This document shows, piece by piece, positions 52,312 to 63,239 of a stretch of DNA of 64,000 nucleotides. The stretch covers positions 1 to 64,000 of the forward strand of contig JAQYVF010000002.1 of the NCBI GenBank assembly GCA_030145625.1, read 5' to 3'. A model generated the notes under the pieces. The model worked only from the letters and a program-made list of their open reading frames with translations. It was not told where the DNA came from and did not search any database. This DNA is from Desulfocapsa sp. (GTDB lineage: Bacteria; Desulfobacterota; Desulfobulbia; Desulfobulbales; Desulfocapsaceae). The translations under genes and the position numbers were made by a program. Every line of letters starts with the position of its first letter. The first letter of the stretch is position 1.

Positions 52312-54207
52312 ATGGGACAACTCGACACATTTTTTCAACAGAGCATTGAAGAGCCCGAAGAATTCTGGGCCAAGGCCGCAGAAGGTATCGACTGGATAAC
52401 AAAATCAGATAAAATCCTTGATGGTTCCAACCCTCCATTCTATCGATGGTTTGCAGGAGGTGAACTCAACACCTGTTACAATGCAGTTGATCGTCATGTA
52501 AATGCAGGTCGTGGGGAACAGACCGCCATCATCTACGACTCACCTGTGACAGACACCATTGCCAAAATCACTTACAAAGAGCTACAGGAACGAGTTGCCC
52601 GCTTTGCCGGTGGCCTCAAAAAGCAGGGGGTGAGCAAGGGCGACACAGTCATTATTTACATGCCCATGATCCCCGAGGCAGCAGTGGCCATGCTGGCCTG
52701 TGCCCGACTGGGCGCTGTCCATTCCGTAGTCTTTGGCGGATTTGCCGCAAGCGAACTCGCCATTCGTATCGATCATGCCCGCCCAAAAGTTCTGGTCACT
52801 GCCTCCGGAGCAGTGGAAGGGAAAAAAATCATTGCCTACAAGCCGCTAGTGGACAAAGCCATTGAGCAATCTGACCATAAACCGGAAAAATGCATCGTTT
52901 TCCAACGCGACATGGTACATGCCGAGATGCAGGAAGAAAGAGACTTGGACTGGCAGGAGCTGGAAGCCGCAAGCGAACCTGCTGACTGTGTTCCTGTGGC
53001 AGCAACCGATCCCCTCTATATCCTTTATACCTCCGGCACCACCGGCATGCCGAAAGGGGTTATGCGTGACAACGGCGGCCATGCCGTGGCCATCCACTGG
53101 TCCATGAAAGCTATCTACAATATCGATGCCGGAGACGTCTTCTGGTCAGCATCTGATGTGGGCTGGGTGGTGGGCCATTCCTACATCATCTACGGCCCCC
53201 TGCTGAAAGGGGCCACCACCATCATCTACGAAGGCAAGCCCATCGGCACCCCTGATGCTGGCGCCTTCTGGCGGGTTATCTCCCAGCATGGAGTCAAAGC
53301 CCTCTTCACTGCGCCCACAGCCTTCCGTGCCATAAAGAAAGAAGACCCCAATGGCACCCTGCTTGGCCAGTACGACATGTCATCCTTTGATGCACTCTAC
53401 CTTGCCGGAGAGCGGCTTGATCCCGACACCTATCACTGGGCTTCAGACCTGTTGAGTGTCCCGATCATTGACCACTGGTGGCAGACCGAGACCGGCTGGG
53501 CCATAGTTGCCAACTGCCGGGGAATCGAGGAGCTGAAGGTTAAGGCAGGATCACCCTCTCGCCCTGTTCCCGGCTATGATGTCCGCGTTCTGGACAACGA
53601 CGGCAAAGAACTGTCTGCCGGAGAGGAAGGAAACATCGCCATCAAACTTCCCCTGCCTCCGGGTACCCTTGCCACCCTCTGGCGCAATGAAGAACGTTTC
53701 ATCTCTTCCTACATGTCTGCCTTTCCCGGTTACTATGAAACCAGTGACGGCGGCTATATCGACGAGGATGGCTATGTCTTTGTCATGGGCCGCATAGACG
53801 ATGTCATCAACATTGCCGGCCACCGTCTTTCCACCGGCTCAATGGAAGAAGTAATCGCCACCCATCCCGATGTGGCCGAATGTGCGGTCATCGGCACCGA
53901 CGATCAGCTCAAAGGCCAGCTACCCTTAGGACTTTTTGTGTTAAAAGCAGGAGTAGAACGTGACGTGGAAGAAATCAGAAACGAACTGGTAAAAATGGTC
54001 CGGGAAGAGATCGGTCCCATTGCCTGCCTGCGCGTGACCTCGTCAGTGAACCGATTGCCCAAGACCCGCTCCGGTAAGATTTTGCGCGGCACCATGCGTT
54101 CCATTGCCAACGGCAAAGAATTCAGGATGCCTTCGACCATCGACGACCCCACCAGCCTTGACGAGATCATCGACATCCTGCAGGGAATTGGTTATCCCAA
54201 GGTCTAA
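52312..54207 (+). CDS. prpE: Propionyl-CoA synthetase (AMP-forming)
   Basis: 631 residues, cytosolic. It activates propionate with ATP and CoA. The adenylation motifs are LYILYTSGTTGMPKGVMRDN, WWQTETGW and the C-terminal PKTRSGKILRGTMR with the lysine that is acetylation-regulated in this family. The PrpE-type N terminus (FFQQSIEEPEEFWAKAAEGIDW) separates it from plain acetyl-CoA synthetase. E. coli PrpE has 628 residues. The start at 52312 (MGQLDTF) has GAGGA before it; an upstream frame from 52267 is unsupported. It opens the propionate/succinyl-CoA run and is separated from sucC by about 150 bp. Confidence 0.9.
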   Translation: MGQLDTFFQQSIEEPEEFWAKAAEGIDWITKSDKILDGSNPPFYRWFAGGELNTCYNAVDRHVNAGRGEQTAIIYDSPVTDTIAKITYKELQERVARFAGGLKKQGVSKGDTVIIYMPMIPEAAVAMLACARLGAVHSVVFGGFAASELAIRIDHARPKVLVTASGAVEGKKIIAYKPLVDKAIEQSDHKPEKCIVFQRDMVHAEMQEERDLDWQELEAASEPADCVPVAATDPLYILYTSGTTGMPKGVMRDNGGHAVAIHWSMKAIYNIDAGDVFWSASDVGWVVGHSYIIYGPLLKGATTIIYEGKPIGTPDAGAFWRVISQHGVKALFTAPTAFRAIKKEDPNGTLLGQYDMSSFDALYLAGERLDPDTYHWASDLLSVPIIDHWWQTETGWAIVANCRGIEELKVKAGSPSRPVPGYDVRVLDNDGKELSAGEEGNIAIKLPLPPGTLATLWRNEERFISSYMSAFPGYYETSDGGYIDEDGYVFVMGRIDDVINIAGHRLSTGSMEEVIATHPDVAECAVIGTDDQLKGQLPLGLFVLKAGVERDVEEIRNELVKMVREEIGPIACLRVTSSVNRLPKTRSGKILRGTMRSIANGKEFRMPSTIDDPTSLDEIIDILQGIGYPKV

Positions 54208-54358
54208 CAGATAAAGAAAAAATCACAAAATCCGGCTACTATCAAACAGGACAACTCGAAACACCAAATAATAAGACAGTGACATTCCACTATTCATATC
54301 CAGAAAAATCACTATATTTTTTGATATTAAACCAGCAACAGCTCGACAAGATACTGTT

Positions 54359-55516
54359 ATGAAAATCCATGAATACCAGGCCAAAGAGCTGTTTCGACAG
54401 GCTGGAATCCCTGTTCCGGACGGACAAGTCTGTTACGACAGGGAAAAGATTCCCTCTCTTATCGCCAACCTGAATATGCCGGTGGCAATCAAGGCCCAGG
54501 TCCTGGCTGGAGGCCGAGGTAAAGGTGGTGGAGTAATCCTGGCTCATACCACAAAAGAGGCCCAGGCGGCCGCAGAAAAAATTTTAGGTATGCAGCTGGT
54601 CACTCTTCAGACCGGAGAAGAGGGAACTGCAGTCAAGACCATCCTCTTTGAGCAGGGAATACAACTGAAAAAGGAACTCTACCTCTCCATGCTCATTGAT
54701 CGGGAACAGGCAGATATCGTCATCATTGCCAGCAGAGACGGGGGAATGGATATCGAGACAGTTGCCAGCAAGACACCTGAGCGGATTATCACCGTCCATG
54801 TCAACCCCCTGCTGGGCCTGCAGAGCTACCAGCTGCGGAAGCTGATCTTCGGCCTTGAGTTAGACCCGGCAGTGACAAAATCCTTTGCCACTCTTGTCAA
54901 AAAACTCTTCACCCTCTTTCTCAACTCTGACTGCTCTCTTGTAGAAATCAACCCACTGGCCATCACCGTAGAAGATACAGTCATGGCCCTTGATGCCAAG
55001 ATGGAGATCGATTCCAACAGTCTCTTTCGCCACCCTGATATTACGGCCATGCATGACTCCAGTGAAGATGATGCCCTGGAGGCCGCAGCTGCTGCCCATG
55101 GACTCAACTATATCCGCCTGGGCGGCACCATCGGCAGCATGGTCAATGGTGCAGGCCTGGCCATGGCCACCATGGATCTCATCAAGCAGGCCGGCGTAGA
55201 ACCGGCAAATTTCCTTGACGTAGGCGGCGGGGCCAGTGCCGAAATGGTAGAAAACGGCTTTCGCATCATTTTGAGCGATCCCAATGTGCGCGGGATCTTC
55301 ATCAACATCTTCGGAGGTATTCTGCGCTGCGACATCCTGGCCCAGGGCGTGGTTACTGCTGCCCGTAAGGTTGGCCTTTCCCTGCCGGTGGTGGTACGTA
55401 TGGAAGGAACCAACATGGAAGAAGGGCGGGAGATCCTTGCCCAATCAGGACTCGACCTGACCAATGCCACCGATCTCAACCATGCGGCATCCCTCCTGAC
55501 TGAAATGGTACAATAA
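54359..55516 (+). CDS. sucC: Succinyl-CoA synthetase beta subunit
   Basis: 385 residues. It starts MKIHEYQAKELFRQAGIPVP with an ATP-grasp domain (VAIKAQVLAGGRGKGGGV) and a C-terminal CoA-ligase domain (NFLDVGGGASAEMVENGF; RGIFINIFGGILRCDILAQGVV). It couples succinyl-CoA to substrate-level ATP formation; here probably running both ways in propionate metabolism. Ribosome-binding site weak. The next gene begins immediately after its stop codon. Confidence 0.96.
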   Translation: MKIHEYQAKELFRQAGIPVPDGQVCYDREKIPSLIANLNMPVAIKAQVLAGGRGKGGGVILAHTTKEAQAAAEKILGMQLVTLQTGEEGTAVKTILFEQGIQLKKELYLSMLIDREQADIVIIASRDGGMDIETVASKTPERIITVHVNPLLGLQSYQLRKLIFGLELDPAVTKSFATLVKKLFTLFLNSDCSLVEINPLAITVEDTVMALDAKMEIDSNSLFRHPDITAMHDSSEDDALEAAAAAHGLNYIRLGGTIGSMVNGAGLAMATMDLIKQAGVEPANFLDVGGGASAEMVENGFRIILSDPNVRGIFINIFGGILRCDILAQGVVTAARKVGLSLPVVVRMEGTNMEEGREILAQSGLDLTNATDLNHAASLLTEMVQ

Positions 55517-56671
55517 ATGCTACGACTCTTCTCTTTTCTTCAATCAGGCGGACTTTTCCTCTTGCTCCTGCTTCTTACTGTCTGCCCCCTCTCCGCCGAA
55601 TCAAAGGCCGTTATTGCCAATGGTGGTGCCTCAGCTTACCTGATGGAACACAACCTGCCCTCAGTAGCCCTGGCCGTGGCCATGGAGGCGGACTTAATCA
55701 AACAGGATCTGGTCCTGACCAAGGATGATCAGCTCATTGTCTTTCGCGATCCAACCCTGGAACGGGTTACAAATGTTGCCGAACTCTTTCCCGACAGGGC
55801 TCGTGAGGATGGTCGCTATCATGTCCTCGATTTCACCCTCGACGAAATCCGTCAGCTCAGTCTCCACGACCCGACGGGACACTTTCCCGCAGAACTCCAT
55901 CCCCGTTTAACCATCCCCACTTTCAGCGAAGAACTGGCCATGATTCGCGGCCTGGAAAAGACCTTGAACAAGACGATCCACATTGCCCCGGAGATCAAAC
56001 AGCCCTGGTTATATCGTGAAAATGGTCGAGATATCAGCAAACTGGCCCTGGCCATTCTCCAGGAATATGGTTACAGCGGGCAGGAAGACAATATCCTCCT
56101 CCTCTCCTTTGATGCTGAAGAGTTGCAGCGTATTGCCAAAGAACTACTGCCAGAAATGGGAATGTCGATCAAACTGATCCAGCTCATCGACTCCAAGGAA
56201 GGCACCGAAACCATGGTCGAGGAATGGGGAGACCTGGTCAGCTACAATTATGAGTGGATGTTCTCCAAATCAGGACTCCGTTCTCTAAAACGATACGCTG
56301 CCGGCATAGGCCTGAGCAAATCCATGCTCACCGACAACAAGGGCACGCTTCTCCTTCCCGGTTTCACCGAAAACGTACATCAACTCGGGATGATCATTTA
56401 TACCCTTCCCACACCGCAGGAAGCGCAATCCAGACTCCCCTTTGTCAACAGTTTTGAGGAAGAACTCACTTTTCTCTATTTTACCCTGGGAGTGGATGGC
56501 ATCATGACCGATTTTTGCGGAGATGCTGTCCGTTTTCTCAAAAACAGGGAGCAGAGCGTCCTTGCCCCACCTGAAAAAAACAGTCCGACAGCCCTTGCCG
56601 AAGAAGATCCTCTGCAGCTGCCCCACCCACCTCAGCTCCCTCACCAGCCCAACTGGGAAGACAAGGAATAG
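55517..56671 (+). CDS. Degenerate glycerophosphodiester phosphodiesterase-like exported protein
   Basis: 384 residues with a signal peptide (FLLLLLLTVCPLSAES). It keeps the GDPD TIM-barrel backbone (VIANGGASAYLMEH; LVLTKDDQLIVFRDPTLERVTN; IHIAPEIKQP). Several catalytic positions are changed: the usual AHRG is ANGG, the metal-binding Glu of IEQD is Lys (IKQD), and the His of VFHD is Arg (VFRD). It therefore probably lacks the standard activity. The gene sits between sucC and sucD with no gap before and 3 bp after, so it is co-transcribed with them. The C terminus is Pro/Glu-rich. Function unknown. Confidence 0.8.
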   Translation: MLRLFSFLQSGGLFLLLLLLTVCPLSAESKAVIANGGASAYLMEHNLPSVALAVAMEADLIKQDLVLTKDDQLIVFRDPTLERVTNVAELFPDRAREDGRYHVLDFTLDEIRQLSLHDPTGHFPAELHPRLTIPTFSEELAMIRGLEKTLNKTIHIAPEIKQPWLYRENGRDISKLALAILQEYGYSGQEDNILLLSFDAEELQRIAKELLPEMGMSIKLIQLIDSKEGTETMVEEWGDLVSYNYEWMFSKSGLRSLKRYAAGIGLSKSMLTDNKGTLLLPGFTENVHQLGMIIYTLPTPQEAQSRLPFVNSFEEELTFLYFTLGVDGIMTDFCGDAVRFLKNREQSVLAPPEKNSPTALAEEDPLQLPHPPQLPHQPNWEDKE

Positions 56672-56674
56672 CTC

Positions 56675-57559
56675 ATGGCCATTTTTATCGATAAAGAGAC
56701 CAGGGTCCTGGTTCAGGGAATCACTGGCAAAGAAGGCCAGTTTCATACCAGACAATGCCAGGACTACGGCACCAGGATCGTGGCTGGAGTCACTCCCGGC
56801 AAAGGCGGGCAGAAGATGGATGGAATTCCGGTCTTCAACAGTGTTGAAGAGGCCTGCGCAAAGACCGGAGCCAACGCTACCATGATTTTCGTCCCCCCGC
56901 CCTTTGCAGCAGAGGCCATCCTGGAGGCAGTTGATGCCGACATGGAGCTGGCTGTCTGTATCACCGAGGGTATCCCGGTCCTGGACATGCTGCGGGTCAA
57001 GAGCGCTATGGCAGGCAAACGTACCCGCCTCATTGGTCCCAACTGTCCGGGCATTATTACTCCGGGAGCCTGCAAAATCGGAATCATGCCAGGGTCCATC
57101 CACCTGGCCGGTGGTCCTGTGGGAGTGGTTTCCCGCTCCGGAACTCTGACCTATGAAGTGGTCCACCAGCTTACCTCACAAGGACTGGGGCAGACGACCT
57201 GCCTCGGCATTGGCGGAGATCCCATCAACGGTACCAGCTTCATCGACTGTCTCCTGGCCTTTCAGGACGACCCGGAAACCCAGGGGGTTGTCATGGTGGG
57301 AGAGATCGGCGGCAGTGCCGAAGAAGAGGCTGCAGCATGGATTGCTGCCCACATGAACAAACCCGTGGTCGGCTTCATCGCAGGCCTTACCGCCCCTCCC
57401 GGCAAACGCATGGGCCATGCAGGAGCCATTGTCAGCGGCGGCCGGGGTACGGCAGCGGCAAAACTTGCCGCCATGCGTGAAAACGATATCCATGTCTGTG
57501 AGAATCTCGGCAATCTCGGCAGCCTGTGCAAGGATGTCTTCTCAGCGGTATTGTCATGA
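56675..57559 (+). CDS. sucD: Succinyl-CoA synthetase alpha subunit
   Basis: 294 residues. It begins [27 protein letters not shown] with the CoA-binding Rossmann motif, then [14 protein letters not shown], and the phospho-His segment [18 protein letters not shown]. Alpha subunit of the same enzyme as sucC. Length is normal for the family (about 290). It overlaps csaA by four bases. Confidence 0.96.
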   Translation: MAIFIDKETRVLVQGITGKEGQFHTRQCQDYGTRIVAGVTPGKGGQKMDGIPVFNSVEEACAKTGANATMIFVPPPFAAEAILEAVDADMELAVCITEGIPVLDMLRVKSAMAGKRTRLIGPNCPGIITPGACKIGIMPGSIHLAGGPVGVVSRSGTLTYEVVHQLTSQGLGQTTCLGIGGDPINGTSFIDCLLAFQDDPETQGVVMVGEIGGSAEEEAAAWIAAHMNKPVVGFIAGLTAPPGKRMGHAGAIVSGGRGTAAAKLAAMRENDIHVCENLGNLGSLCKDVFSAVLS

Positions 57560-57894
57560 AAGAGATCAGCTGGCAGGATTTTTCCCAGGTTGAACTGCGT
57601 ACAGGCACCATTGTCGAAGTACACGATTTCCCAGAAGCCCGAGAACCCGCCTGGAAACTGGTCATCGATTTCGGACCGAAACTCGGCAAAAAAAAATCCA
57701 GCGCCCAGATAACCGACCTCTACAGCAGAGAAGATTTGACAGGCAAGCAGATCATTGCAGTGCTCAATTTTCCTCCAAAACAGATCGGCCCTTTCATCTC
57801 CGACTGTCTGGTCACGGGGTTTATCCAGGATGACGAGTCAGTGGTCCTGGCAGTTCCAGATAAACACACAGCAAACGGCCTGAAACTAGCGTAA
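57556..57894 (+). CDS. csaA: CsaA-like tRNA-binding (OB-fold) protein
   Basis: A 112-residue OB-fold protein of the CsaA type ([47 protein letters not shown]). CsaA proteins have chaperone-like activity in Bacillus and resemble tRNA-binding domains. Its ATG overlaps the sucD stop, so it is translated with the succinyl-CoA synthetase genes. Why it lies in this operon is unclear; the start at 57526 seen in a longer frame would overlap sucD further and is rejected. Confidence 0.9.
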   Translation: MKEISWQDFSQVELRTGTIVEVHDFPEAREPAWKLVIDFGPKLGKKKSSAQITDLYSREDLTGKQIIAVLNFPPKQIGPFISDCLVTGFIQDDESVVLAVPDKHTANGLKLA

Positions 57895-57904
57895 GGATTA
57901 GATT

Positions 57905-58339
57905 ATGGCAGAGCAAGAACAACAAACACCCTATCGAGTACTGATCGGCAAACCCGGCCTGGATGGCCATGACCGGGGAGCAAAATTCATTGCCCGGGCC
58001 CTGCGGGACGAGGGATTTGAAGTAATTTATACAGGTATCCGCCGCACCGCAGCCGAGATTGCCGCCACGGCAATTCAGGAAGATGTTGATGCAGTAGGCC
58101 TTTCTTCACTCTCCGGAGCCCATCTGCGCCTCTTTCCAGAGGTCATAAGCGAACTCCGGACAAGGGGGGGAGAGGACATCCCGGTACTTGGCGGCGGTGT
58201 GATCCCGGATGAGGATATTCAGCTGCTGCTGGAGGCCGGACTCGATGCAATCTTCACTCCAGGCACCCCGGCTGAAGCCATAATCCATTCCTTCACCGAG
58301 GCCTGCCGGAAAGGCACTGATGGCGACAGCAAGAAGTAA
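57905..58339 (+). CDS. mcmA2: Methylmalonyl-CoA mutase small subunit, B12-binding
   Basis: 144 residues. Motif GKPGLDGHDRGAKFIARAL (D-x-H-D-R-G, with His coordinating cobalamin) is followed by the flavodoxin-like VGLSSLSGAHLRLF and VLGGGVIPDEDI. This is the B12 domain as a separate protein. With the 59316-60959 subunit it forms the coenzyme-B12-dependent mutase that interconverts methylmalonyl-CoA and succinyl-CoA. It overlaps meaB by 20 bp. Confidence 0.95.
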   Translation: MAEQEQQTPYRVLIGKPGLDGHDRGAKFIARALRDEGFEVIYTGIRRTAAEIAATAIQEDVDAVGLSSLSGAHLRLFPEVISELRTRGGEDIPVLGGGVIPDEDIQLLLEAGLDAIFTPGTPAEAIIHSFTEACRKGTDGDSKK

Positions 58340-59258
58340 AGACCTGCTTACAGGATTACTCAGCCGGGATCCCCGTGCCATCGGCAGAGCCATATCCGCC
58401 GTGGAAAACAACACCGAGTCTGCAGCAGATATCCTCTCGGCCCTTGATCAAAAGGCTATAGACAGGACTCTGGTCCTTGGCATAACCGGTCCTCCCGGAG
58501 CTGGGAAATCGACGCTCACCTCGGCCATGATCCGAACGCTGCGTGAAGAACAAAAACGGGTGGGAATTATCGCGGTGGATCCGTCATCCCCCATAAGTGG
58601 CGGGGCCATTCTCGGCGACAGAATCCGGATGATGGACCATGCCCTGGATCAAGATGTCGTGGTTCGCTCCATGGCCACCCGGGGACGGCTGGGCGGACTC
58701 TGCGCCTCGGCTGGTGCTGCACTAAGAATCATGGCTGCTGCCGGTTGCGAAATAATCATCATTGAGACCGTGGGCGTGGGTCAATCGGAGATGGATATCG
58801 TCCGTCTTGCCGACATCACTCTCATGGTCCTGGCACCGGGTTTCGGAGATGACATCCAGGCCATGAAGGCCGGACTCCTGGAGGTTGCCGACTTTCTGGT
58901 GGTCAACAAATCTGATCTGCCGGGTGCCGAGGCCCTCTGCATGGATATGGATCAGGTCTTTCGCGACAAGCGGGAAAACGACGGGATCCCCAGGGTACTG
59001 CAAACCGTTGCCTCGGAAAACCAGGGCACCCTCCAGCTCTTGACAGCTATCAAGACCTTTGCACGCCACATGGAAGGAGAAGGAATCAAAAAAGAACGCC
59101 GCCACAAGGCACTGGATGCTGAAACTCTGGACTGGGTAATGGAAATACTTCGTCCCCGCTTTATAGAGGCCATGAGTAAAAAAGCGGAGAAAAAAGATCC
59201 CCGCATACGGGCAAAAGAACTGATCCACGAATTCTCGGCAACACTGAACGATGAGTGA
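58320..59258 (+). CDS. meaB: MeaB/ArgK-type GTPase, mutase chaperone
   Basis: 312 residues of the G3E GTPase family: TGPPGAGKSTLTSAMI (P loop), VDPSSPISGGAILGDRIRM, IIIETVGVGQSEMD and VNKSDLPG. MeaB protects and reactivates methylmalonyl-CoA mutase and gates cofactor loading. Its location between the two mutase genes is classical. A spacer of about 57 nt separates it from the large mutase gene. Confidence 0.95.
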   Translation: MATARSKDLLTGLLSRDPRAIGRAISAVENNTESAADILSALDQKAIDRTLVLGITGPPGAGKSTLTSAMIRTLREEQKRVGIIAVDPSSPISGGAILGDRIRMMDHALDQDVVVRSMATRGRLGGLCASAGAALRIMAAAGCEIIIIETVGVGQSEMDIVRLADITLMVLAPGFGDDIQAMKAGLLEVADFLVVNKSDLPGAEALCMDMDQVFRDKRENDGIPRVLQTVASENQGTLQLLTAIKTFARHMEGEGIKKERRHKALDAETLDWVMEILRPRFIEAMSKKAEKKDPRIRAKELIHEFSATLNDE

Positions 59259-59315
59259 AGAAAAACATCTTTCTTCGCCGACTTGCAAACAACCCTTTTC
59301 CAATGGAAACGCATC

Positions 59316-60959
59316 GTGACAACAGATAAAAATTTAGATGATTGGCAGAAAAATGAACTGGCTGCCAGCCTGAATCGTTTTCCTGAACGGCGTGAAGAAT
59401 TCACCCTGCATGGCGGAGCCGAGGTCCAGCGCCTGGCCCTGCCGGAAACCATTGACGATGACTACCAGGAACACCTTGGTTTTCCCGGACGCTATCCTTT
59501 TACCCGTGGTGTACAGCCCACCATGTATCGGGGCAGATACTGGACCATGCGCCAGTATGCCGGCTTCTCCACAGCAGCTGAATCCAACAAACGCTACCGT
59601 TATCTTCTCGATCAAGGCACCACAGGACTCTCCGTGGCCTTTGACCTCCCTACCCAGATCGGCTACGATTCCGACGACCCTATGGCACTTGGAGAAGTGG
59701 GAAAGGTAGGTGTAGCCATTGACACCCTGGCCGACATGGAGACCCTGTTCAAGGAAATCCCCCTAGGCAAGATATCCACCTCAATGACCATCAACTCCCC
59801 GGCCATCGTCCTCCTGGCCATGTATATCGTGGTGGCCGAAAAACAGGGGATCCCTGCTGACCAGCTGCGAGGGACCATCCAGAACGACGTACTCAAAGAA
59901 TATGTGGCCCGGGGCACCTATATCTTTCCGCCACACCCATCGCTCAGACTGATCACCGACATCTTCCAGTGGTGCAACCCCAACATGCCGCTCTTCAACA
60001 CCATTTCCATCTCCGGTTACCATATCCGGGAAGCCGGTTCCACCGCAGCCCAGGAGGTGGCCTTTACCCTGGCCAACGGCATCACCTATGTACAGACTGC
60101 ACTCGATGCCGGACTAGAAATCGATCAATTTGCCAGACGACTGGCCTTTTTCTTCAACGCCTCCTCCAACCTCCTGGAAGAGGTGGCCAAATTCCGGGCC
60201 GCGCGCAGACTCTGGGCTCGAATCATGAAAAATCGTTTCGACGCCCAAAACCCATCGTCCATGATGATGCGTTTCCATACCCAGACTGCCGGAAACACCC
60301 TGGCAGCACAACAGATCGACAACAATATCGTTCGCGTCACTCTCCAGGCCCTGGCCGCAGTCCTTGGCGGCACCCAGAGCCTGCACACCAACTCCCGCGA
60401 CGAAGCCCTGTCCCTGCCCACCGAATCCTCTGTTCGCACTGCACTCAGGACCCAGCAGATCATTGCCCATGAGTCCGGAGTCGCGGATACTGTTGATCCT
60501 TTTGCCGGATCGTATTATATCGAACAGCTTACAGATTCCATTGAACTTGCTGCCGAGGAACTGATCGGAAAGATTGAACAGGCAGGCGGTGTGGTAGCCT
60601 GTATCGAAGACGGCTTTATTCAGCGCCAGATCGAACAAGCCGCCTATGACTACCAGAAAGAAATTGAATCCGGAGAACGCGTTATAGTCGGAGTCAACCG
60701 CTTTCAGATAGAAGACGAGGAAAAACCGGAACTGCTCCGTGTGGACCCGAAAGTGGAAGAGGCCCAGGTCGCTGGTTTGCAGAACGTACGAGCAGAAAGA
60801 GACGAAGATGAGGTACAGGCCCAGCTGGCCATTCTCAAGCTGGCAGCCGAATCAGATAGCAATCTCATGGAACCTATCCTTGATGCAGTACGCGCCTATG
60901 GTAGTCTTGGTGAAATCTGCTCTGTCCTCCGTGAGGTCTTTGGAGAGTATAGAGACTAA
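59316..60959 (+). CDS. mcmA1: Methylmalonyl-CoA mutase large (catalytic) subunit
   Basis: 547 residues. The substrate-binding TIM barrel has [21 protein letters not shown] and [20 protein letters not shown], then [20 protein letters not shown] and [17 protein letters not shown]. The B12 domain is absent and supplied by mcmA2. The start is placed at GTG 59316, preceded by GGAAA; the longer TTG start at 59283 is weak. Length fits the split-type alpha chain. Confidence 0.93.
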   Translation: MTTDKNLDDWQKNELAASLNRFPERREEFTLHGGAEVQRLALPETIDDDYQEHLGFPGRYPFTRGVQPTMYRGRYWTMRQYAGFSTAAESNKRYRYLLDQGTTGLSVAFDLPTQIGYDSDDPMALGEVGKVGVAIDTLADMETLFKEIPLGKISTSMTINSPAIVLLAMYIVVAEKQGIPADQLRGTIQNDVLKEYVARGTYIFPPHPSLRLITDIFQWCNPNMPLFNTISISGYHIREAGSTAAQEVAFTLANGITYVQTALDAGLEIDQFARRLAFFFNASSNLLEEVAKFRAARRLWARIMKNRFDAQNPSSMMMRFHTQTAGNTLAAQQIDNNIVRVTLQALAAVLGGTQSLHTNSRDEALSLPTESSVRTALRTQQIIAHESGVADTVDPFAGSYYIEQLTDSIELAAEELIGKIEQAGGVVACIEDGFIQRQIEQAAYDYQKEIESGERVIVGVNRFQIEDEEKPELLRVDPKVEEAQVAGLQNVRAERDEDEVQAQLAILKLAAESDSNLMEPILDAVRAYGSLGEICSVLREVFGEYRD

Positions 60960-61076
60960 ACTTATAGTTGATAATTGAGAGTGGAGAGACCTGCTCACAC
61001 AAGTGGTTATAACCCCTGTGCATGGAAACCGCTTCAATCCCTTTATGAAAAATAACAACTGAACACGTTAACTAAT

Positions 61077-61484
61077 ATGTTAAAAAAAATAGATCACTTA
61101 GGAATTGCAGTCCATTCCATTGCTGAAGCCCGGCACTTTTATGAAACTGTTCTTGGCCTTACTTGCGAAAAAGAAGAAAAAGTTACTTCCCAGAAGGTGC
61201 GAACCGCCTTTTTCTCCCTTGGTGAGACGCATATCGAGCTCCTCGAACCCACATCAGATGACAGCCCCATCGCCAAATTCCTTGAGAATCGTGGAGAGGG
61301 TGTTCACCATGTGGCCTACCGCTGCACAGACGTGGAGAAACAGTTGAGCCGGGCCAAGGAACATGGCTGCCTTCTGATCCATGAAATACCTATCATTGGA
61401 GCAGGAAGCAAACAGGTCGCTTTTCTCCATCCCAAGTCCAGTCACGGAGTACTTACCGAATTCTGCAGTGGAGAACAGCAATGA
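61077..61484 (+). CDS. mce: Methylmalonyl-CoA epimerase
   Basis: 135 residues of the vicinal-oxygen-chelate family: [40 protein letters not shown] and SHGVLTEFC, with the metal-binding His/Glu residues spaced as expected. It converts (S)- and (R)-methylmalonyl-CoA between the carboxyltransferase and the mutase. It overlaps the next gene by four bases. Confidence 0.95.
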   Translation: MLKKIDHLGIAVHSIAEARHFYETVLGLTCEKEEKVTSQKVRTAFFSLGETHIELLEPTSDDSPIAKFLENRGEGVHHVAYRCTDVEKQLSRAKEHGCLLIHEIPIIGAGSKQVAFLHPKSSHGVLTEFCSGEQQ

Positions 61485-63025
61485 ATAAAGACCTAGACCA
61501 TTTGATGCAACTGCGGGCCGAAGCCCAGCTCGGTGGCGGACAGGAACGTATCGACAAGCTCCATGCCAAGGGCAGAATGACCGCCCGTGAACGCATCAAC
61601 CTTCTCCTGGACCCGGGCTCCTTTGAAGAATTCGATATGTTCAAAACCCATCGCTGCCGTGATTTCGGCATGGAGGGCAAAGTCTTTCCAGGAGACGGTG
61701 TGGTCACCGGCTACGGGACAGTGGATGGCAGGCTAGTATATGTTTATGCCCAGGACCCCACAGTCCTTGGCGGCTCACTTTCCGAAACTATTGCCGAAAA
61801 AATATGTAAAGTCATGGATCTGGCCGTGAAAAATGGGGCTCCTATAATCGGCCTCAACGACTCGGGTGGAGCCCGCATCCAGGAAGGCATCGAAAGCCTG
61901 GCCGGATACTCGGACATCTTTCTTCGCAATGTCATGGCCTCTGGTGTTGTCCCTCAGATCTCTGCAATTTTTGGCCCCTGCGCAGGAGGAGCGGTCTACT
62001 CTCCAGCCCTCACCGACTTTGTGGCCATGGTCAAGAACAACTCCTACATGTTTCTCACCGGCCCCAAGGTGGTCAAGTCGGTGACCCATGAAGATGTCAC
62101 CGTTGAAGAACTAGGCGGGGCAGACATGCACTCATCGCGCAGCGGTGTCTCAGATTACGCGGCCGAATCAGGAATGGATTGTGTGCAGTACGTGAAAAAG
62201 TTACTCTCCTATCTGCCACAAAACAATGTGGAAACTCCTCCAATGGTGCCCACCCTGGACCCGTCGGAAAGGCGGGCAGAGGAGCTGAACACGCTCATCC
62301 CGGACAGTGCAAGCACGGCCTATGACATGCAGGAAGTGATCCTCGCCACCATTGACAATCGGGATTTCTTTGAGATCAAGAGAGCTTTTGCCCCCAACCT
62401 CATTATCGGTTTTGCCCGCTACAGCGGCACAGTTGTTGGTATTGTCGCCAACCAACCCTCACACCTGTCAGGGGTACTTGATATCGATTCCTCGATCAAA
62501 GGTGCCCGCTTTGTCCGTTTCTGCGACTGCTTTAATATCCCGGTAGTCACCTTTGTCGATGTCCCCGGATTTCTTCCGGGTACTGTCCAGGAATATGGCG
62601 GAGCGATCCGCAACGGGGCAAAAATCCTCTATGCCTATGCCGAGGCCACCATTCCCAAGATCACGGTGATCACCCGCAAGGCCTATGGCGGTGCCTATTG
62701 CGTCATGTCTTCCAAGCATCTTCGAGGTGATATCAACTACGCCTGGCCCTGTGCCGAGATTGCGGTCATGGGGTCCAAGGGTGCAGTAGAAGTACTCTAC
62801 GGGCGAATAGCCAAAGAAAGTGCGGACCCGGCAGCCTTTCTTGCCGAAAAAGAGGCCGAGTATCAGGAAGCTGTGGCCAATCCCTATGTCGCGGCCAGAC
62901 GGGGTTACGTGGATGACATTATCGAACCTGCCCGGACCCGTTTCCGAATCATCAAGGCACTGGGAATGTTAAAAGACAAGAGAGACAGCAACCCCATGAA
63001 AAAACATGGCAACATTCCCCTGTGA
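61481..63025 (+). CDS. mmdA: Methylmalonyl-CoA decarboxylase / propionyl-CoA carboxyltransferase alpha subunit
   Basis: 514 residues with two crotonase-like carboxyltransferase domains: [20 protein letters not shown] and [20 protein letters not shown] in the first, and [19 protein letters not shown] and [16 protein letters not shown] in the second. It transfers CO2 between methylmalonyl-CoA and biotin on a carrier protein. With the OadG-like and biotin-carrier genes downstream it may form a sodium-pumping decarboxylase or a transcarboxylase; the beta pump subunit is not in the window, so this remains open. Confidence 0.92.
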   Translation: MNKDLDHLMQLRAEAQLGGGQERIDKLHAKGRMTARERINLLLDPGSFEEFDMFKTHRCRDFGMEGKVFPGDGVVTGYGTVDGRLVYVYAQDPTVLGGSLSETIAEKICKVMDLAVKNGAPIIGLNDSGGARIQEGIESLAGYSDIFLRNVMASGVVPQISAIFGPCAGGAVYSPALTDFVAMVKNNSYMFLTGPKVVKSVTHEDVTVEELGGADMHSSRSGVSDYAAESGMDCVQYVKKLLSYLPQNNVETPPMVPTLDPSERRAEELNTLIPDSASTAYDMQEVILATIDNRDFFEIKRAFAPNLIIGFARYSGTVVGIVANQPSHLSGVLDIDSSIKGARFVRFCDCFNIPVVTFVDVPGFLPGTVQEYGGAIRNGAKILYAYAEATIPKITVITRKAYGGAYCVMSSKHLRGDINYAWPCAEIAVMGSKGAVEVLYGRIAKESADPAAFLAEKEAEYQEAVANPYVAARRGYVDDIIEPARTRFRIIKALGMLKDKRDSNPMKKHGNIPL

Positions 63026-63239
63026 TGATCCTCCGAAATCTAATCATCATACTAGCCTCCTTGTCCCATTTTGGTTATAAGGAATCAGGTGGTTCTAATA
63101 AACTTCATCCCCTCGGGATGTAACTACCTAACAGTATACCAAATATTCACAATTAGATTGTCCAGCACAGTCTGTTATACCAAACAGCCTGGTCGCAAAT
63201 AGATGGGATACTGTTACCCAGTTACATTTAATTAATACT

